64,000 nt of DNA from Tetrastigma voinierianum (GCA_016808115.1 JAEQBH010003870.1:1-64000), one strand, 5' to 3'; numbered from the stretch's first letter, positions 44,770 to 57,000 are shown. A program made the numbers and translations. Notes: generated from the sequence alone by a model not told the origin.

Positions 44770-47743
44770 TGTAACACCCCAAAAATACCCTAGAATTTTT
44801 TTAAAAAATTTTATTATATATTCGGGTATAAATTGAATAGAAACTTAGGTATTTAAAGAAAATTATTTAAATGAATATTGATTGTTATGTGATAAGTGAT
44901 TTAAAAGATTAAACCAGAATTTACCCAGTGTCGAGGGAAAAGTGGAAACATAAAATCAGGACCCTAAAGGTCATTTGTGAATATGTTTATGTGTCTAAGA
45001 GTGAATATGGGGGAGAAGATTTTGGAGTGCGAATGAAGGATGTATGGGCTACATAGCATTTTGGGATAACTTAAGTCGAATGGGCTTTTGTAGGCTGACG
45101 AGAAGGCTTATATATGAGGATTTGGTTAAAGACCCAAAATTTGGTGCAGAGCTCGTGGATCGAAAAAGCGTTTTTGGGGAGAGAAGAGAGGAAGCGAAAG
45201 AGCTAGGGTTTTGTAGAAGAAATCGAGATTTGTGCAGAACACAAGGTTGTTCAAGGAGAAGGCTAGACGAGGGTTTCCAAGTGATTCAGGTATGTGAACA
45301 AACCACTAGAATTTATTTGAATGATCTTTGGGTTAGGAAGAAACCACAACTGGCTACGTCTTGATTTTTTGTTGGTTTGAGTTCAATTTTGTGGTTGATT
45401 TTGGTTTGTGGTCCTCAAATGGAGGAGTTTTGTATAGAGAAAATGATGAAGTTTTAGGGGAGATGTTGTCAAAATTTTCCAAACCCATGTTTTTGTTTTG
45501 GCCATAACTTGGTCATTTCTCATCCAAATTGAGTGATTCAAATTGCTGGGTACACTAGACGTCTAGGAAAACAAATCTCCATGAAATAGGTATACCCAGA
45601 TTTGGACCCCATTGGACCAGTCGTTAGTGATGCTCACATTTGAGTAGAATTTCTGGTCCGAGTTAAGCAGGATATGTGTTTTGGAATAGTTTCAGTATTT
45701 AGGCCATAAGTTGAGTTTCACTCATCCAAATTGAGTGATTCAAAATTCTGGAGTAAACTGGAGCTTCTAGAAAAATAATTTACTTGAAGGAAGTGTATGC
45801 AAATTGTAACTGGTGCTTGAAATTTTTCAAAGTTGAGCTATGTGTAAGAATAATCTGATCTTCTTTGCAAATTGGAGTAGTATGGATGTAAAATGCAATA
45901 AATTGAGTTCTATTGATCCAAATTGGATGATTCAAATTGGAGAAGAAACCTTATAACCATAGATTAAAATGAGTAGAAGGGACCATTACCAATTTATGGA
46001 GTTAAGACCCCTGAAATTGAGAAAAACAGTAGGTAACCTAGTGAGCTGATCATACCGACCAGTTTGGCATAAAGATGCCATAACTTGTGTTTGGGTGATC
46101 CAAATGAGATTATTCAAATTCTAATAAAATAGACTCTTAAGGCTTTAATTTTCTTGAAGGATGTATACAGGCAAAATATGGCTCAATTGTCCTGACAAAT
46201 TTGGTAAGTGAAGGTGTATTGGGTAGACATGACCGCAACCAAAAATCCTAGAATGCACAAATGATTTTCTTTGGTTATTCTTTGATTATGAAATATGTGC
46301 TTGATGGATTAGGGGTTAACGAGGAGGCCCAAGTTGAGGTCGAGATTAGGACGGGAGTGAAGGGCGACCGATCTCTTTAGTTTGTTCTAAGTCTCTTTTT
46401 CCTATTTCAAGTATCGGTTTGTTCTCCATATCTCTAACCTCATTTCAAGCATTATTTGTGAAATGTTTATTTATGAAAGCTACATATTGATTTGAACTGA
46501 TTGGTTGTGAAAGTTTGTCAAATATTTGCATGTATGCATTATTTGAACTATAAATGAAAACGTTATGTTTTGTTACATCTACTCGTATTCTTGTTTGAAT
46601 TTGAAATTTTGTTAAATGTTTTAGAAAAGCATATCGGTTTGTTTTGATTGATTTGAGATGGTTGGTTTGCATATGAAATTTCATGATTATTGAAAATGAA
46701 TGGTTTGTCTGAACATACATATTATCACAAATGTTTTCTTTATGAGTGATTTGAAAGCCCTTAATAGAATGATTAACCTATAATTCGCATAAAGGATAGA
46801 TTGGTATACTAATAGGGGTCAAATTAGCAGTATTGCAAACGAATGTATTGATGCGTCACTCCGATCCGTAGCCCAGCGGGATAGTATCGGTAGTGTTCAC
46901 GAATTGATTATTAATAACCCGGTCGGCGGCCAGTGAGCAGATGTGTTATAAAACAAATGTTTTATCTTAGAGCTGCTGACCCGGCGGGCCGTCTTAGTGG
47001 TCCAGATATCACATATCACAGAAAACATATGTTAAATTCGTTAAGGGCATAACTGAAATAACTTTGAGATTTTTTTTGACATATTGGAATTGAAATGCGT
47101 GATTCTGAGTGAAATGATAAAGTTATGAAATGCATGATTTTTTTTTTTTTGATTTGAATGATTTATTGCAAGAAAGTGCATATTTGGAATGATCGATGAA
47201 TGATGGATGTATATAAAAATAAATATGTATTGTATTTGCATGGATCTGTTAGATTCAAAGCATTGTTTAGAAAAAAAAAATTTGCATGATTTGACTTAGG
47301 CGGAAATGGAAGAAGCGTATAGAAGCCACTAAGTATGAAAATGCTTGGCGTGTTGTTTACGATGCCGCAGTCTTAGAGTGATATAGTGATCGAGCGGATC
47401 CCAGATCGGAGCGTCGAGTCATAAGAAGGAATTTCGGGTAATGCTCTAACTTGTGCATTCATGTCATGTTTCTTTTGAACTTTGATATTTTGTAAAAACA
47501 TTTTGAACTCACGAATATCTATTTTGTAAACCATTTTGAAAGGCATAGAATGCCTTCATTGTAAATGCATTTTTGTTAAATGTAAATGTTTATGGAAGCA
47601 CCTTAATTTGAAATCGCTTCCGCAAAGATTTGAGAATGAAATGTATTTGATAAATGGATTTGGTTAATGGCTTCGGCCGGGCGTCCCCGGGGTTTCGGTT
47701 CGGATCCGCCAATTGGGTCGAATCGGGTTCGGGGGTTGCCACA
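44770..47743 (+). mobile_element. Solo LTR E nested in the G2 protease
   Basis: Starts TGTAACACCCCAAAAATACCC and ends GGGGGTTGCCACA. The flanks are GATAG (44765-44769) and AATAG (47744-47748), four of five matching. The protease reads through once it is removed (..PTNITL from the right flank, LADQSVK from the left). It has no coding region, and its phrases CATTTCTCATCCAAATTGAG and GAGTGATTCAAAT recur in LTR F near 60185-60230 (reversed). At 2974 bases it is a long LTR of the Tekay-like kind. Confidence 0.88.
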
Positions 47744-48120
47744 AATAGAGTGATGTTGGTAGGCTTTGGCTCACCCACGAGCCCTAGCCTTGTACCTTTG
47801 AGTATGGCGGTAGGTTGACTACTAACTCTAAATCCGGTAGTGCCTTATCTGCTCTGACCCTCGATGTTGGTAGGAAATGGTGGGGGACCCTGGGTCTTTA
47901 TATTTCACCATGGTTTTGCATTGAATGATTGAGCTCACTTGCTCCGTTAAGAAGGCCCTCTTATCAATATTCAACCCTCTCTTAACTGTCCATAGGTCTT
48001 TTAAGAATTTGGCATAGGTTGGGACCTGTTTGATCATGTCAAGCAGTGGGATGTTGACCTTTGCCTGCCTTAGCACTTCCAAAATTTCAACCTGCTTGGG
48101 GGCCTTCTTTTTGCCTTTTA
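47744..48120 (-). pseudogene. G2 gag-protease linker and protease N-terminal part
   Basis: The minus-strand frame 48082-47828 reads MEVLRQAKVNIPLLDMIKQV, YAKFLKDLWTVKRG, FLTEQVSSIIQCKT and KYKDPGSPTISYQ, the linker that leads into the protease. After a frame slip, ALPDLELVVNLPPYS (about 47790-47832) stands where the active site ALLDLGASVNLLPYS-type motif belongs; the DxGA core is mutated. It ends KPTNITL against LTR E. Confidence 0.85.
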
Positions 48121-49800
48121 GTGCTTAAGGAAATGGAGGAGGCATGCTTTTCTTCATAGTCTTCTTTAATAATTATTTAGTCGGCTCAAATTTCTTTTTC
48201 TGGTTGGCCTTCTCAGCTGAGAGGTTTAGACTATTTTGCTCGATTTCTTTACCACTCTGAGGTAATGCTGGCCTTTACTTCATCCATTTTTAGGCGAGTT
48301 CTTGGAATAGCTCAGTTCATGCGCTCCCCCCAGGATTGGGTTGTGTGCGGGAAGGGAATCTCCTTGCTCTTGCACTGTACTCTTGGTTGGAGGCTTTGGT
48401 GATGGAGTATTGCAGGTTATCTATTTTCTGATTAAGATCATTTTGGAGCCTATGTATTCTTTTGTTCAAGGAGCTTTCCACCTTATCGATCCTCTGATTT
48501 AGCTGCACATTAATGGCCTTCTGCTCCTCCACAAAGTTTCCCACCACTTTGCTTAAATTTAGGATGGCTTGTTGACGGAGGATAGAGGTTGGTGGTTGCT
48601 GCGGCGAAGTGGAACCATCTTTATTCTTCTTGTTGTGCTCCCGGGGGAACATATCTTTGGAGGTTTAGGCTTCCGGGAGAGGTTAGGTGATTATCGGTGG
48701 GATTATAGGTATTGCCATATTGGGCCTCCCGGTTCAGTGGCTTATTTTGAGTACCTGATATTAGCATGCTCTGTCATGGAATCCCTTGCGAGGGCTTGGT
48801 GGGGCGAGTGCTCTCCTAGGTGACTAGTGGATTGGCAATTGAAGCGAGTACGGAGAAGTGAAGTGTTTAATTTACTTCGGTACCTCATGCTGATTTCGCA
48901 TTTCAATCTCATCCAACCTTCTAGTCAAAGTAGACAACTTGGCCTTCATTTCCACATCCTCTGACAGTGAGTACATTCATCCCCTTTGGTTTGCTATGGG
49001 CTTCATTCTCTCTACCTCCCTTGGGTTTGGCTCATCCCATGCCTTGGAGGTTTCAGCCACATAGTTGAGGAAGTTCATGGCTTCATCTGGATTCTTGCTT
49101 AGGAAGTCCCCTCTACACATGGTCTCCAATAATTGCTTCATGGCAGGGGACATTCTATCATAGAGTGGTTTGACCGGTGACATCAGTATCAAACCATGGT
49201 GTGGGCGTACGCGATGGTCTCTAAATACCTTTCCAGCCTTGATAGAATTTCGTTGTCATAGGCGCAAAGTATAGATTTGCCTCTTGAGTTATTAGTCTTA
49301 TGTGTGCTGAAAATTTTCTTGAAAATTGACTTACACGGTCTGTGATTCTGATAGTTCTTGGCCTTAGAGAATTAAGCGAATCTTGGCCTTGTCTTTGAGG
49401 TTAAGGAAAGGCTTTCAGCCGGTAGCTTCATATCGGTGCACCCTCTTTGAAAGTCGTGCAAACTCTCAAATCGGATGTGTGTGTATGGATTTTTCATTTT
49501 CCATACCATGAAAAGTTGGGAAGCGGGGAGCACGGATAAGGCCTCATTTGCCCATCCTCGGCATGGGGAATAATGCATGAGGTGCACTCACCCTTAAATT
49601 GGGTGTATGTGAATCCCTCGTTGATACCGTAGGCAGTGGATCCTTTAGACCCCTGTTGGCTCTGTGCTCCTTAGGTGGGGTTCCATTTGTTTCACGATTT
49701 AGGCTCACTCCACCCTGTTCCTTTGGAGCATGACCGCTCAAATACGCTACAGTGTTTACGTCGATGGTGCATAGGCGCTAGGCAAGCAACACAAAGCAGA
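48121..49800 (-). pseudogene. G2 gag, broken
   Basis: In minus-strand order: an N-terminal region with PPKEHRANRGLKDP (about 49680-49640); PTFHGMENEKS-like and LNLKDKAK-like capsid blocks at about 49520-49380; PLYDRMSPAMKQLLETMCRGDFLSKNPDEAMNFLNYVAE (49170-49050), the capsid C-terminal part; then a frame at 48652-48317 with a coiled-coil-like stretch (VEEQKAINVQLNQRIDKVES and LNQKIDNLQ). The proteins would form the particle shell. Stops and shifts between blocks make it a pseudogene. Confidence 0.83.
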
Positions 49801-49997
49801 CAACCAAAAGCGGGGGCTACTAAAAGGTTAATGTTATTAGAAATAAAAATGAAATTCTATGCTTATGGGCGAGTATAAAAATTAAATCGACCAGATGGCT
49901 AGGGAAATAAAAGTAAAAGTAAAGCGAAAGCGATTGGAATTCACGACACTTGTGATGAGGATCACAAGTTGCGACTTCTCATTTGCACCTAAGGCAC

Positions 49998-50015
49998 CAT
50001 CCGGCAACGCGCCCA
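49998..50015 (-). other. G2 primer-binding site
   Basis: Minus strand TGGGCGCGTTGCCGGATG directly follows the LTR end AATCA. It resembles the TGGCGCCGTTGCCGGGGA primer site used by many plant Ty3 elements, with a few changes. Confidence 0.7.
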
Positions 50016-50017
50016 TT

Positions 50018-51373
50018 TGATTCGTACCACAATAGGTGTACCTGGAATCAACAAAATTTGTATCCTAGGATTACTATACTGCCCAGTAGCTAAGCTCTTT
50101 GCGTATGATAACTAAGAATTCGAACTCAGGGATGGGTTTCTTCATGCTAAATGAGTTACAGTTGAGTGAAATTGGTGTTTCCACTTTGGATTTGGGGTTT
50201 TGTAAAAATAGGGGAGTTGGATGGTTGGAAACTGAAAATAAAATATGTTAAAATGTAAAATAGAACTCCTTGAAGTGTTAGGTCGCTTAGGAGTTGGATT
50301 CACAGGGCAGGCGAAGTTTCGAGTTTCCTCGTTGGAAGGGATGACCTATAGTCATCTCCCGAACCGGATCTTCATGTAGCTATAAAAACTAACCCTTATT
50401 AAATCTCTCTGAAAATGGCATTCACTGGCCATTAATGTTCTCAGTCAGTGCAAACGAGTCTCCTTGACTCACATTACAATGGGTAATAAATGGTAACTAA
50501 TGAGCATCACAAGATCTAGTAATAAGCATCAGTGAGCACTAAAGATTGCAGTATTTACCATTCAACATGAATCGAGGATCTGGCTTCAGAGTAAAGGAGA
50601 ACCTGTGAATGACGGTGAGTACTGCGTGAAGCGGGAACTCATCATTTGCTCTAAATCCGCATTGCCCGGTGACCCTGCGAGGAGCGAAGGTTACAGTTTG
50701 TTCATCCTCAGGATTGTCATCCTCGGTGTTTGTTTAGTGAGAAAATGAAAAGAAAATGAAAAAAAATGGGAGAGAAGAAGAAAAGCGAGAAAGCGGAGCG
50801 AGTCAGCTAGTTTATTTCCTCGAGAAAAAGTCCCTTTTATAGTGCTCTGAAGTAAACTATATAGCCACTAAGGCAAGCCAATTACAAAATCAACAAAAGC
50901 ATTTACTTGCTATTCTGAGACCAAAGTAGGAAGAAATCAAAGGAGCAAGCCAAAACTTCAAATAAGGCGCGGGAATTGACGAGCGAGGGATGAGCGGTGC
51001 GCATAAGTGAATAATTGGCGAGCAAAGAAGCCAGGCGCGGCACGCAATCTGCGGAGTTGTTTTCACAATCTATAAAGTCCTTTGCTTCCCTTTTTCTTCT
51101 ACTTTGCGCTCCTTTTCCTTTGCATTTTACGCTCTCTTCTTTCCTTGGTCTATGATGCGACGGCGAGTTTGACTCGAATTCTTCATGCTTGGATCGACTC
51201 GACAATTTGGCATAAATAAGCGTGCAAAACTACAAAATTAACCCGCAATCTGATCGAGTAGAATAGCGGGGACAACCCAATATGTGGAAGTGGGTTAATT
51301 ACGTTGATTGGTACACAAAAAATGCTGAGCACACGTGAACGGGGTTGAAATGGCACTTTGACCTTGTCGATCA
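50018..51373 (-). repeat. 5' LTR of G2 (X5), full length
   Basis: Plus-strand edges TGATTCGTACC (50018) and GTCGATCA (51373). On the minus strand it starts near the X consensus (GGTCAAAGTGCCATTTCAAC) and ends GGTACGAATCA next to the primer site. A TATA box (TATAAAAGG, minus) lies at 50833-50841. Length 1356 bases, close to X1. Confidence 0.85.
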
Positions 51374-53000
51374 AGCTTTTCCATTTTCTTTAATTTGATT
51401 GCTCTTCTCAAATTGCATGGACCTTAAAAGACGTTTGAAAATGCTGCCCCTTTTTCTTTAATTTGATTGCTCTTCTCAATTGCATGGATCTTAAAATACA
51501 GTTAAAATGGACCCAAAGATGCGAAAAGCAAATATTCCACGACTTTTTTCTAAGTGGAAAATTGAGTAATAAAAGGAAAACTAGAAATTGCCAAAATTAT
51601 TTTTAAGATTAACTTAATAAAAACCAATATTTTGCAATGGGGTGTTGTCATTCATATTTTAGTTATTAAATTCATTCTTTTTTTTAATTATTCGTCTTTC
51701 CAATTATCTTTGTGAAATACTTTTATTCACTTTCATACTAATCAAATAAAGTTGATTGCTTGTGGTTATAGGTGTAGGTGTTCATCAAATCATACGAAAA
51801 GTATCTGTAGTGTTCCACATTACCGGAGTGAAAGGTGAAGGTCCATATATGGAGAACTTGAACTTAACACTATCGAGACATTTTCTTAAAGGTGTAGGTC
51901 CAAAAGAGAAAAAAAAATCAGAGTGAGCGGATTGGTAAAAAGCAATATGTGAACCATTGAGCCAGACAAGATAAAATCGGTGAAGAGTTAGGGTACATTA
52001 TAAATGGTATGAGCCTAATCTTTGGCCCAGAAAATATGTTAAGCGGAAATTTGGGCCCCCAGAGGGGTGGATTGTAGTGTGATATTGCTTTCGGGAGGCG
52101 GAAATATAAAGGTCCATATATGGAGGACTTGAACTCAGTAGTCTTTTTCTTTAGGGCGTAGGCCCAACATAGAAGCAAAATTGGCGCGGGCTAGTAGGTA
52201 GCTGTGTGTGTGCCATTGCAACCCTAAAACAGACAATATCAGATATAGAAGTGGATCATTACAATATCCATTCAAATTTAGTGTGTTAGTCTATTTTCCA
52301 AAGGAAAATAAAAAGTAATTAAAAGCATTCTTAACCTAGAACTTATTTAGGTGAGATGACCCATTTCAAAAGTCTTTTAAAGAAAAGAGACACAACTTTT
52401 AGAATATCTGAAAATAATAAAGTTGATCATTTCTCAATAGAGTTACCATAGTATCAATTTCTAAAGTAAAAAATTTATGAATTATTTAAAAATAACGTAT
52501 ATGAAAATAGTTTATTCATTAAAAAAATAATATTAAAGTGAAAAAAATTCAAGTTTTTTCTTGAAATTAATTTTGTATCAAAAGGATTCAAGTTTTTTTA
52601 TTTATTTTTATGTACTTTTACAATATCAATTTTAAGCAAAAATAAATTCACTTGAATCATGAAAATTAATTTTTGTGAAAACTTTTATCAATTAATTTTT
52701 TTCATGAATAAATATTTTACAAACATATTTTTAGATAATTGCATGATAACTCATTACTTTGAAAAGTTGATATTATGCCAACTTTATTGACTTTGGGTCA
52801 ATCTTATCCATTTGCATATACTAACTAATGGTATGGCTTTTTTCTTTAACTTGATTGTTATTTTGAATTGCATGCACCATAAAAGGTGTTTGAAAATGGA
52901 CGCCAAGAAAACGATGTTCATGACTTTTTTTTTTCTTTTTTTTTTTTGTTTCTCTTGTGGAAAATTGAGTAACAGAAAAAATTGAAAGTGAAATTGGCTT
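51374..53000 (+). repeat. Dispersed repeat Y, copy 2
   Basis: Shares ordered blocks with copy 1 (14150-14466 and 26549-27942). A CTTTAATTTGATTG..TTGCATGGA unit occurs at 51384, 51453 and 52840, the last two in extended copies of about 130 bases, so the body is flanked by direct repeats. A tandem duplication with CCATATATGGAG(A/G)ACTTGAAC lies at 51844 and 52115. No coding signal. Confidence 0.65.
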
Positions 53001-53131
53001 CAATTGGAGGAGTGAGGTTAGTTTAAAGTAGGCTCGATCTCATTATTAGAAATAAGGGCTGGCCATTGGAGTTGTAGGCTCATTCTCATATTAGCAACTA
53101 TCAATAGGTGATTAAGAGAAGACATAAGGAG

Positions 53132-53200
53132 ATGGCGGCTGCCAAGGCATTTCTCTTCGTTTGCATTATACTCTTCAGCCTCAGATGTTGGTGGGTGTAA
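53132..53200 (+). pseudogene. Tiny signal-peptide-like ORF, possible fragment of a secreted-protein gene
   Basis: ATG in good context (AAGGAGATGGCGG) opens MAAAKAFLFVCIILFSLRCWWV and then a stop. Ala/Lys followed by a hydrophobic run is what exon 1 of a small secreted plant peptide looks like. A GTGGGT after the Arg-Cys codons could be a splice donor. Preceding bases (53018-53131) look like a leader, and CAATAAAAG near 53259 could be a poly(A) signal. No mature domain is visible nearby. It may equally be chance; the family is not assigned. Confidence 0.25.
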
Positions 53201-53477
53201 CTGCTTAGCTAAGATCATTCTTTTCCTATACCATAGTAAATTTGTTTGTGGTATTCAATAAAAGATTAATAATATTAATGTTATCGTTTTTTTTTTTGTA
53301 AAAGCTACCTTATTTTGATCCAGTGACGAATTTGGAAATGGCGGTCAATGCTTGGCCGGTGCTCGGGACACGGTTGGTCCGTCGGCGGTCAGACCTACAT
53401 TTCAACTGTACTTAAACAGTATCTCCTCGCGGCCGGGCTTAGAAACATCCTTAATCGTCGATTTTGTCATTTTGTAT

Positions 53478-53479
<2 letters not shown>
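53201..53479. other. Spacer, no gene seen
   Basis: AT-rich then mixed sequence with a short GC-rich patch at 53345-53395. Nothing recognised. Confidence 0.5.

Positions 53480-53529
<50 letters not shown>
53480..53529 (+). repeat. (TA)n microsatellite
   Basis: About 25 TA units, followed by a CTT/ATT-rich run at 53630-53657. Confidence 0.97.
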
Positions 53530-53532
<3 letters not shown>

Positions 53533-53929
53533 TGAAGCAGTCTCTAAATTTATGTTATGATGTTACATATAGCTAGACTATGGTCAATATCTCAATACGT
53601 GAAGGTATTGAGAGGAAATGGAATGTGTTCTTCTTCTTCTTATTATTATTATTAATAAGATGTGTGCTTGTCTTTTTAATTATAATTAGGATTTTGCAAT
53701 TTTTCTAGGAGCTATGTGTAGTCTCCAGAATCTTCTGAGTCACTAGATCGTCGGAACATACACCTGCCTGTGACAACCTGCAAAACAAACAACTAAGAAA
53801 GCGGCGGGGGAGGGTCTCCGCCGTCACCTCTCTGATGACGAAGTTAGCTTCTTTCTTCTCTTATCCAAATTTTGGATTTTTTTTCAGTCTTGAATCTCAT
53901 ACCTTATTTCATGTCTTGACCTTATTTTA

Positions 53930-54826
53930 TCAGAGAGGAAGGGGATCCACTTTTCGTGGAAAGTGGATGATTTCCTCCCAAATCGGGAGGAGAAGGTGGC
54001 GCATATAAAGTTAGTTTTTTTTTATTATTGAATTTTTGGGAAGCTTGTCAAACAAGCTCCTATTTGCTTTCATTTTCTTTTCTTTTCTCACTGGCCAAAC
54101 ACCCTCTGAGGATGATTTCTCAGAGGATGAATGGTTAAAACCCCTTCCTCCTTGAAGTAGAAGGCCCTTTGGGTGAAGGATCTAAGGCAAACTAGGGATG
54201 TTTTTCACGCATGTATTCCGTATCGTGTTCTTCTCTCCGAGCTTTGGGTTTTGATCCTTGAATCACCTTGGATAATTCGATATTTGAGTAGCTTCGGGCT
54301 CATTGGATGCCAATGCTAGATCCGGTGATGTTTTGTTAGTTATCATTTATGAGCCATTGAAGGTAGTCGAGAAGACTTGTGTTTTTATTATTTAGGAACA
54401 TTAATGGCCCGATGAATGCCATTTTCAAAAGATATAGCGAGGGTTAGGTTTTATATCTAAATGAAGATCTGGTTCCGGAGATAACTATATGTTATCTCTC
54501 GATCTTGAGTTAACGGCTTGGGAAACCCTCATTTGCTAAGAAGCCCAGAAACTGTCCTGATACTTCAAGGGACCTCTTTCCACATTCTAATCTATTTTAT
54601 TTTCAGTGACAACCATTAAAACCAAATATTTTTATCACAACCCCAATGTCCAAACTACAATCACCAGTGAAAGCCTCAGTATTTGTCATTTCTAAGAAGA
54701 AAACCCATCCCTGTGGACAATCCTAGAATCGCTTTACTATAGTAGCAATGCTCTGTGATATGAGGTATTAGGTTATAAATTTTGTTGATTAGAATACCTA
54801 CGGGCTCACATGCGAATCAACATCTA
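53930..54826 (+). repeat. X-family LTR X6, forward, diverged
   Basis: ATGAAGATCTGGTTCCGGAGATAACTATA, ATTAATGGC..ATGAATGCC, GGGACCTC and AGAATCGCTTTACTATAGTAGC blocks run in the same order as X7 (40500-41053). It ends ACATGCGAATCA at about 54826. The left limit is uncertain. Several small deletions relative to X7. Confidence 0.6.
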
Positions 54827-55400
54827 TCAGCTTCTTTACGATTACCTTGATCACTAAGTCTGAAAATTTCACAGATATTATGATGCGGGCATACTCTTTC
54901 AATCAATGATAGATGTTCAATTCTATTAAATGAGTAATCATGACTATAGATTTCATGATCATAAATAGTTAGGATTACCTAATAGGACATGTTTTCTCAA
55001 CTCATAAGTTATGAACTTATGTTGATGGCTCTATAAAAAACATTTATGACCATCAACTTAAACCATAAAGAATATATGACTACATTGGAATCTCATGTAT
55101 AAGGTTAGAATCATTAATGTGCATGAATAATTTTTTAGTACTCTCTTAAAGTTGAGAACTCATGTGATATGATATTATTAAGGAATCATATTTAATTTGG
55201 GAGAGTTTGATTTAAATTAATTAAATGATGTTTGATTGGGAAGAAAACAAATCACGCTAAAAGGATATGAGAGAAAAATTTAATAGAGGTTTTATATTTA
55301 ATTGAAATCTATCTTTTTATTCAATAAATCAAAGTAATGGGTTAATCGTCAGCAATATTTTAATGATCAAAAGAAATAAATTTGTTAAAAAATAATAATA
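54827..55400. other. AT-rich spacer, no gene seen
   Basis: Non-repetitive AT-rich sequence with no sustained frame or RNA signal. Confidence 0.45.
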
Positions 55401-55439
55401 ATTAGATACTCCGCATAAGTGAGATCCTTGGTCTCTTAA

Positions 55440-55800
55440 CCACTCGCTTAACTAAGATGGTTTTCACATCGTTCTCTAACATTAAGGCATGGGAGCTTCG
55501 CTTCGAGGTTGATACCTATTCCTTCAAGGCTTGGGAGCATCACTTTTTCTTGGCCACTAATTTCGCCTTCCACCCCCGATGATCATGTCCCTACATGGGC
55601 AAGTTGTCTTAGCCTCGGATCGAACCTTCCTTGGTAGGTGTCTAGCATTTGTATGAAGCCCACGTGTGCCTTTTCCTCATCGTCAGCCCGATCGAGGGCA
55701 TTAAGACTCCCTAGCGAATGTGGACTATCATATAAGAAGCACTTCAACTTATGTGTAAACTCCCTCACTTTAGCCTTGCCCTTATCTTCTCAGTTATAAG
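55440..55800 (-). pseudogene. Unrecognised reverse-strand open segment
   Basis: The minus-strand frame 55768-55586 reads MREFTHKLKCFLYDSPHSLGSLNALDRADDEEKAHVGFIQMLDTYQGRFDP. It is complex, non-repetitive and better balanced than its AT-rich flank, so it may be a fragment of a transposon or host ORF. I do not recognise the family. It lies directly left of the copia 5' LTR, which may have cut it. Confidence 0.3.
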
Positions 55801-55801
55801 A

Positions 55802-55914
55802 TGTTAGAGTATATCTGGGTTTCATTTTATTGGCTTTATGCTATTACCTTTTTGTCCTTATATTGGTACATATATATACTTTAACTCTTTCAATAATAAT
55901 ACAAGTCTCTTTCA
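55802..55914 (+). repeat. 5' LTR of G4
   Basis: TGTTAGAGTATATC to CTCTTTCA, 113 bases, with a TATATATAC box at 55870-55879, five bases before the primer site. Short even for a copia LTR. Confidence 0.75.
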
Positions 55915-55919
55915 TAATA

Positions 55920-55931
55920 TGGTATCAGAGC
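55920..55931 (+). other. G4 primer-binding site, initiator Met-tRNA type
   Basis: TGGTATCAGAGC, the same site as at 18756. Confidence 0.95.
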
Positions 55932-56018
55932 ACCAAACTTGATAGCAAAAAAACCCTAACCCTAGCCTTCGCCGCCGCCACCCATCATGATCCAATAATC
56001 CTACCTGTGTCGTTTCAA

Positions 56019-57000
56019 TGGCCGAAGAGTCTTATTCTACCATTGCCTACATGCCTCCTCGTCGTTCGAAAATCTTGACAAGGATTGATAGTCTCGGGGT
56101 AATTGTTCTCGAATGTCGATGCTCGGGGCATCATAAAACTCGACCCTGAGGAATTATTCCGCGTGGTGGCTCCAATTCAATTCTCTCCTATTCGAATATG
56201 ATTTACTTGGCTTTGTCGATGGCTCGAGTCGTAATCCTTGGCAACGATATTTCTACACATGATCGCATCCCCCTCCCCGAATTTGGACCATATTCTCACA
56301 GCACAAACAAAACCAATGCTTCTCAATGCAATTGTTAGGTGCAGCTATCTACCACCCTAGTGCGGAGTTTATCTCTACCCACCACCACATTTTTGTGCTG
56401 TGGACTACTCTCAGACGTATGCCTCCCACCTTTCAGGACGGATCATGACCATCGACAAAATCTTGCCAATCCTCAGCCCAGTAATCAAACTATTCTCAGA
56501 GTATATCACCTTGAATGTAGACACAATATTGACTCTCTTGCCCTTATGAATGTCTCGATTGACTTTGATGAGCTCTCCATCTATGTCTTGAATGGCCTTA
56601 ATGACAGCCCAAACCTTGTGACCTTGGCTGGCTTGCTCAAACATATCTCACGCCCTACAAGCTCGTGCAACCTGCCATTTTCGATGACTGTTTACAACTA
56701 CTTAGTTACGAAATTAAATGAAACTTTTGGTGCCTTCGGCTCTGCCCTACTCCACTCCGACTATTGCCTTGGTTACTTCTCTTCATCCCATCACCGGTCG
56801 AACAACCGTGGTGAACGAAACCATATCCGATCTCAACAACCATGGCCCCAACCTGACACCCCCTCGCAATACCGGCCAGTTACTCCTCCATTGTCTCCGC
56901 GGCATCCAGCTCCCCCGACCCAGCTCAGGCATAGTCATTACCTCAAGCGTTGTCAACTTTGTGGTATTACTGGTCACTTTGCTCTATAGTGTGGTTATCT
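56019..57000 (+). pseudogene. G4 gag, broken
   Basis: An ATG at 56019 opens MAEESYSTIAYMPPRRS. Later frames give LLGFVDGS-like sequence near 56205 and, in the 216-codon frame from 56339, SLALMNVSIDFDELSIYVLNGLND, which matches the copia gag C-terminal core. The CCHC zinc knuckle is present as CQLCGITGHFAL at 56950-56986, but a TAG at 56987 falls just before its last Cys. Several shifts precede it. The protein would coat the element RNA. Confidence 0.8.

Larger units (their letters stand above)
41060..51373 (-). mobile_element. Reverse-strand Ty3 element G2 bounded by X LTRs; gag-protease only
   Basis: On the minus strand: 5' LTR (51373 to 50018), primer site, gag (about 49800 to 47830), protease split by solo LTR E, then a 2.4-kb region without RT, RNase H or integrase, and a truncated 3' LTR (42137 to 41060). 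Its proteins match a common plant Ty3 gag-protease type with KYKDPGSPTIS and VPIILGRPFLATSNA motifs. Without LTR E it is about 7.3 kb. The missing polymerase suggests a non-autonomous gag-carrying derivative or an internal deletion. Confidence 0.8.
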
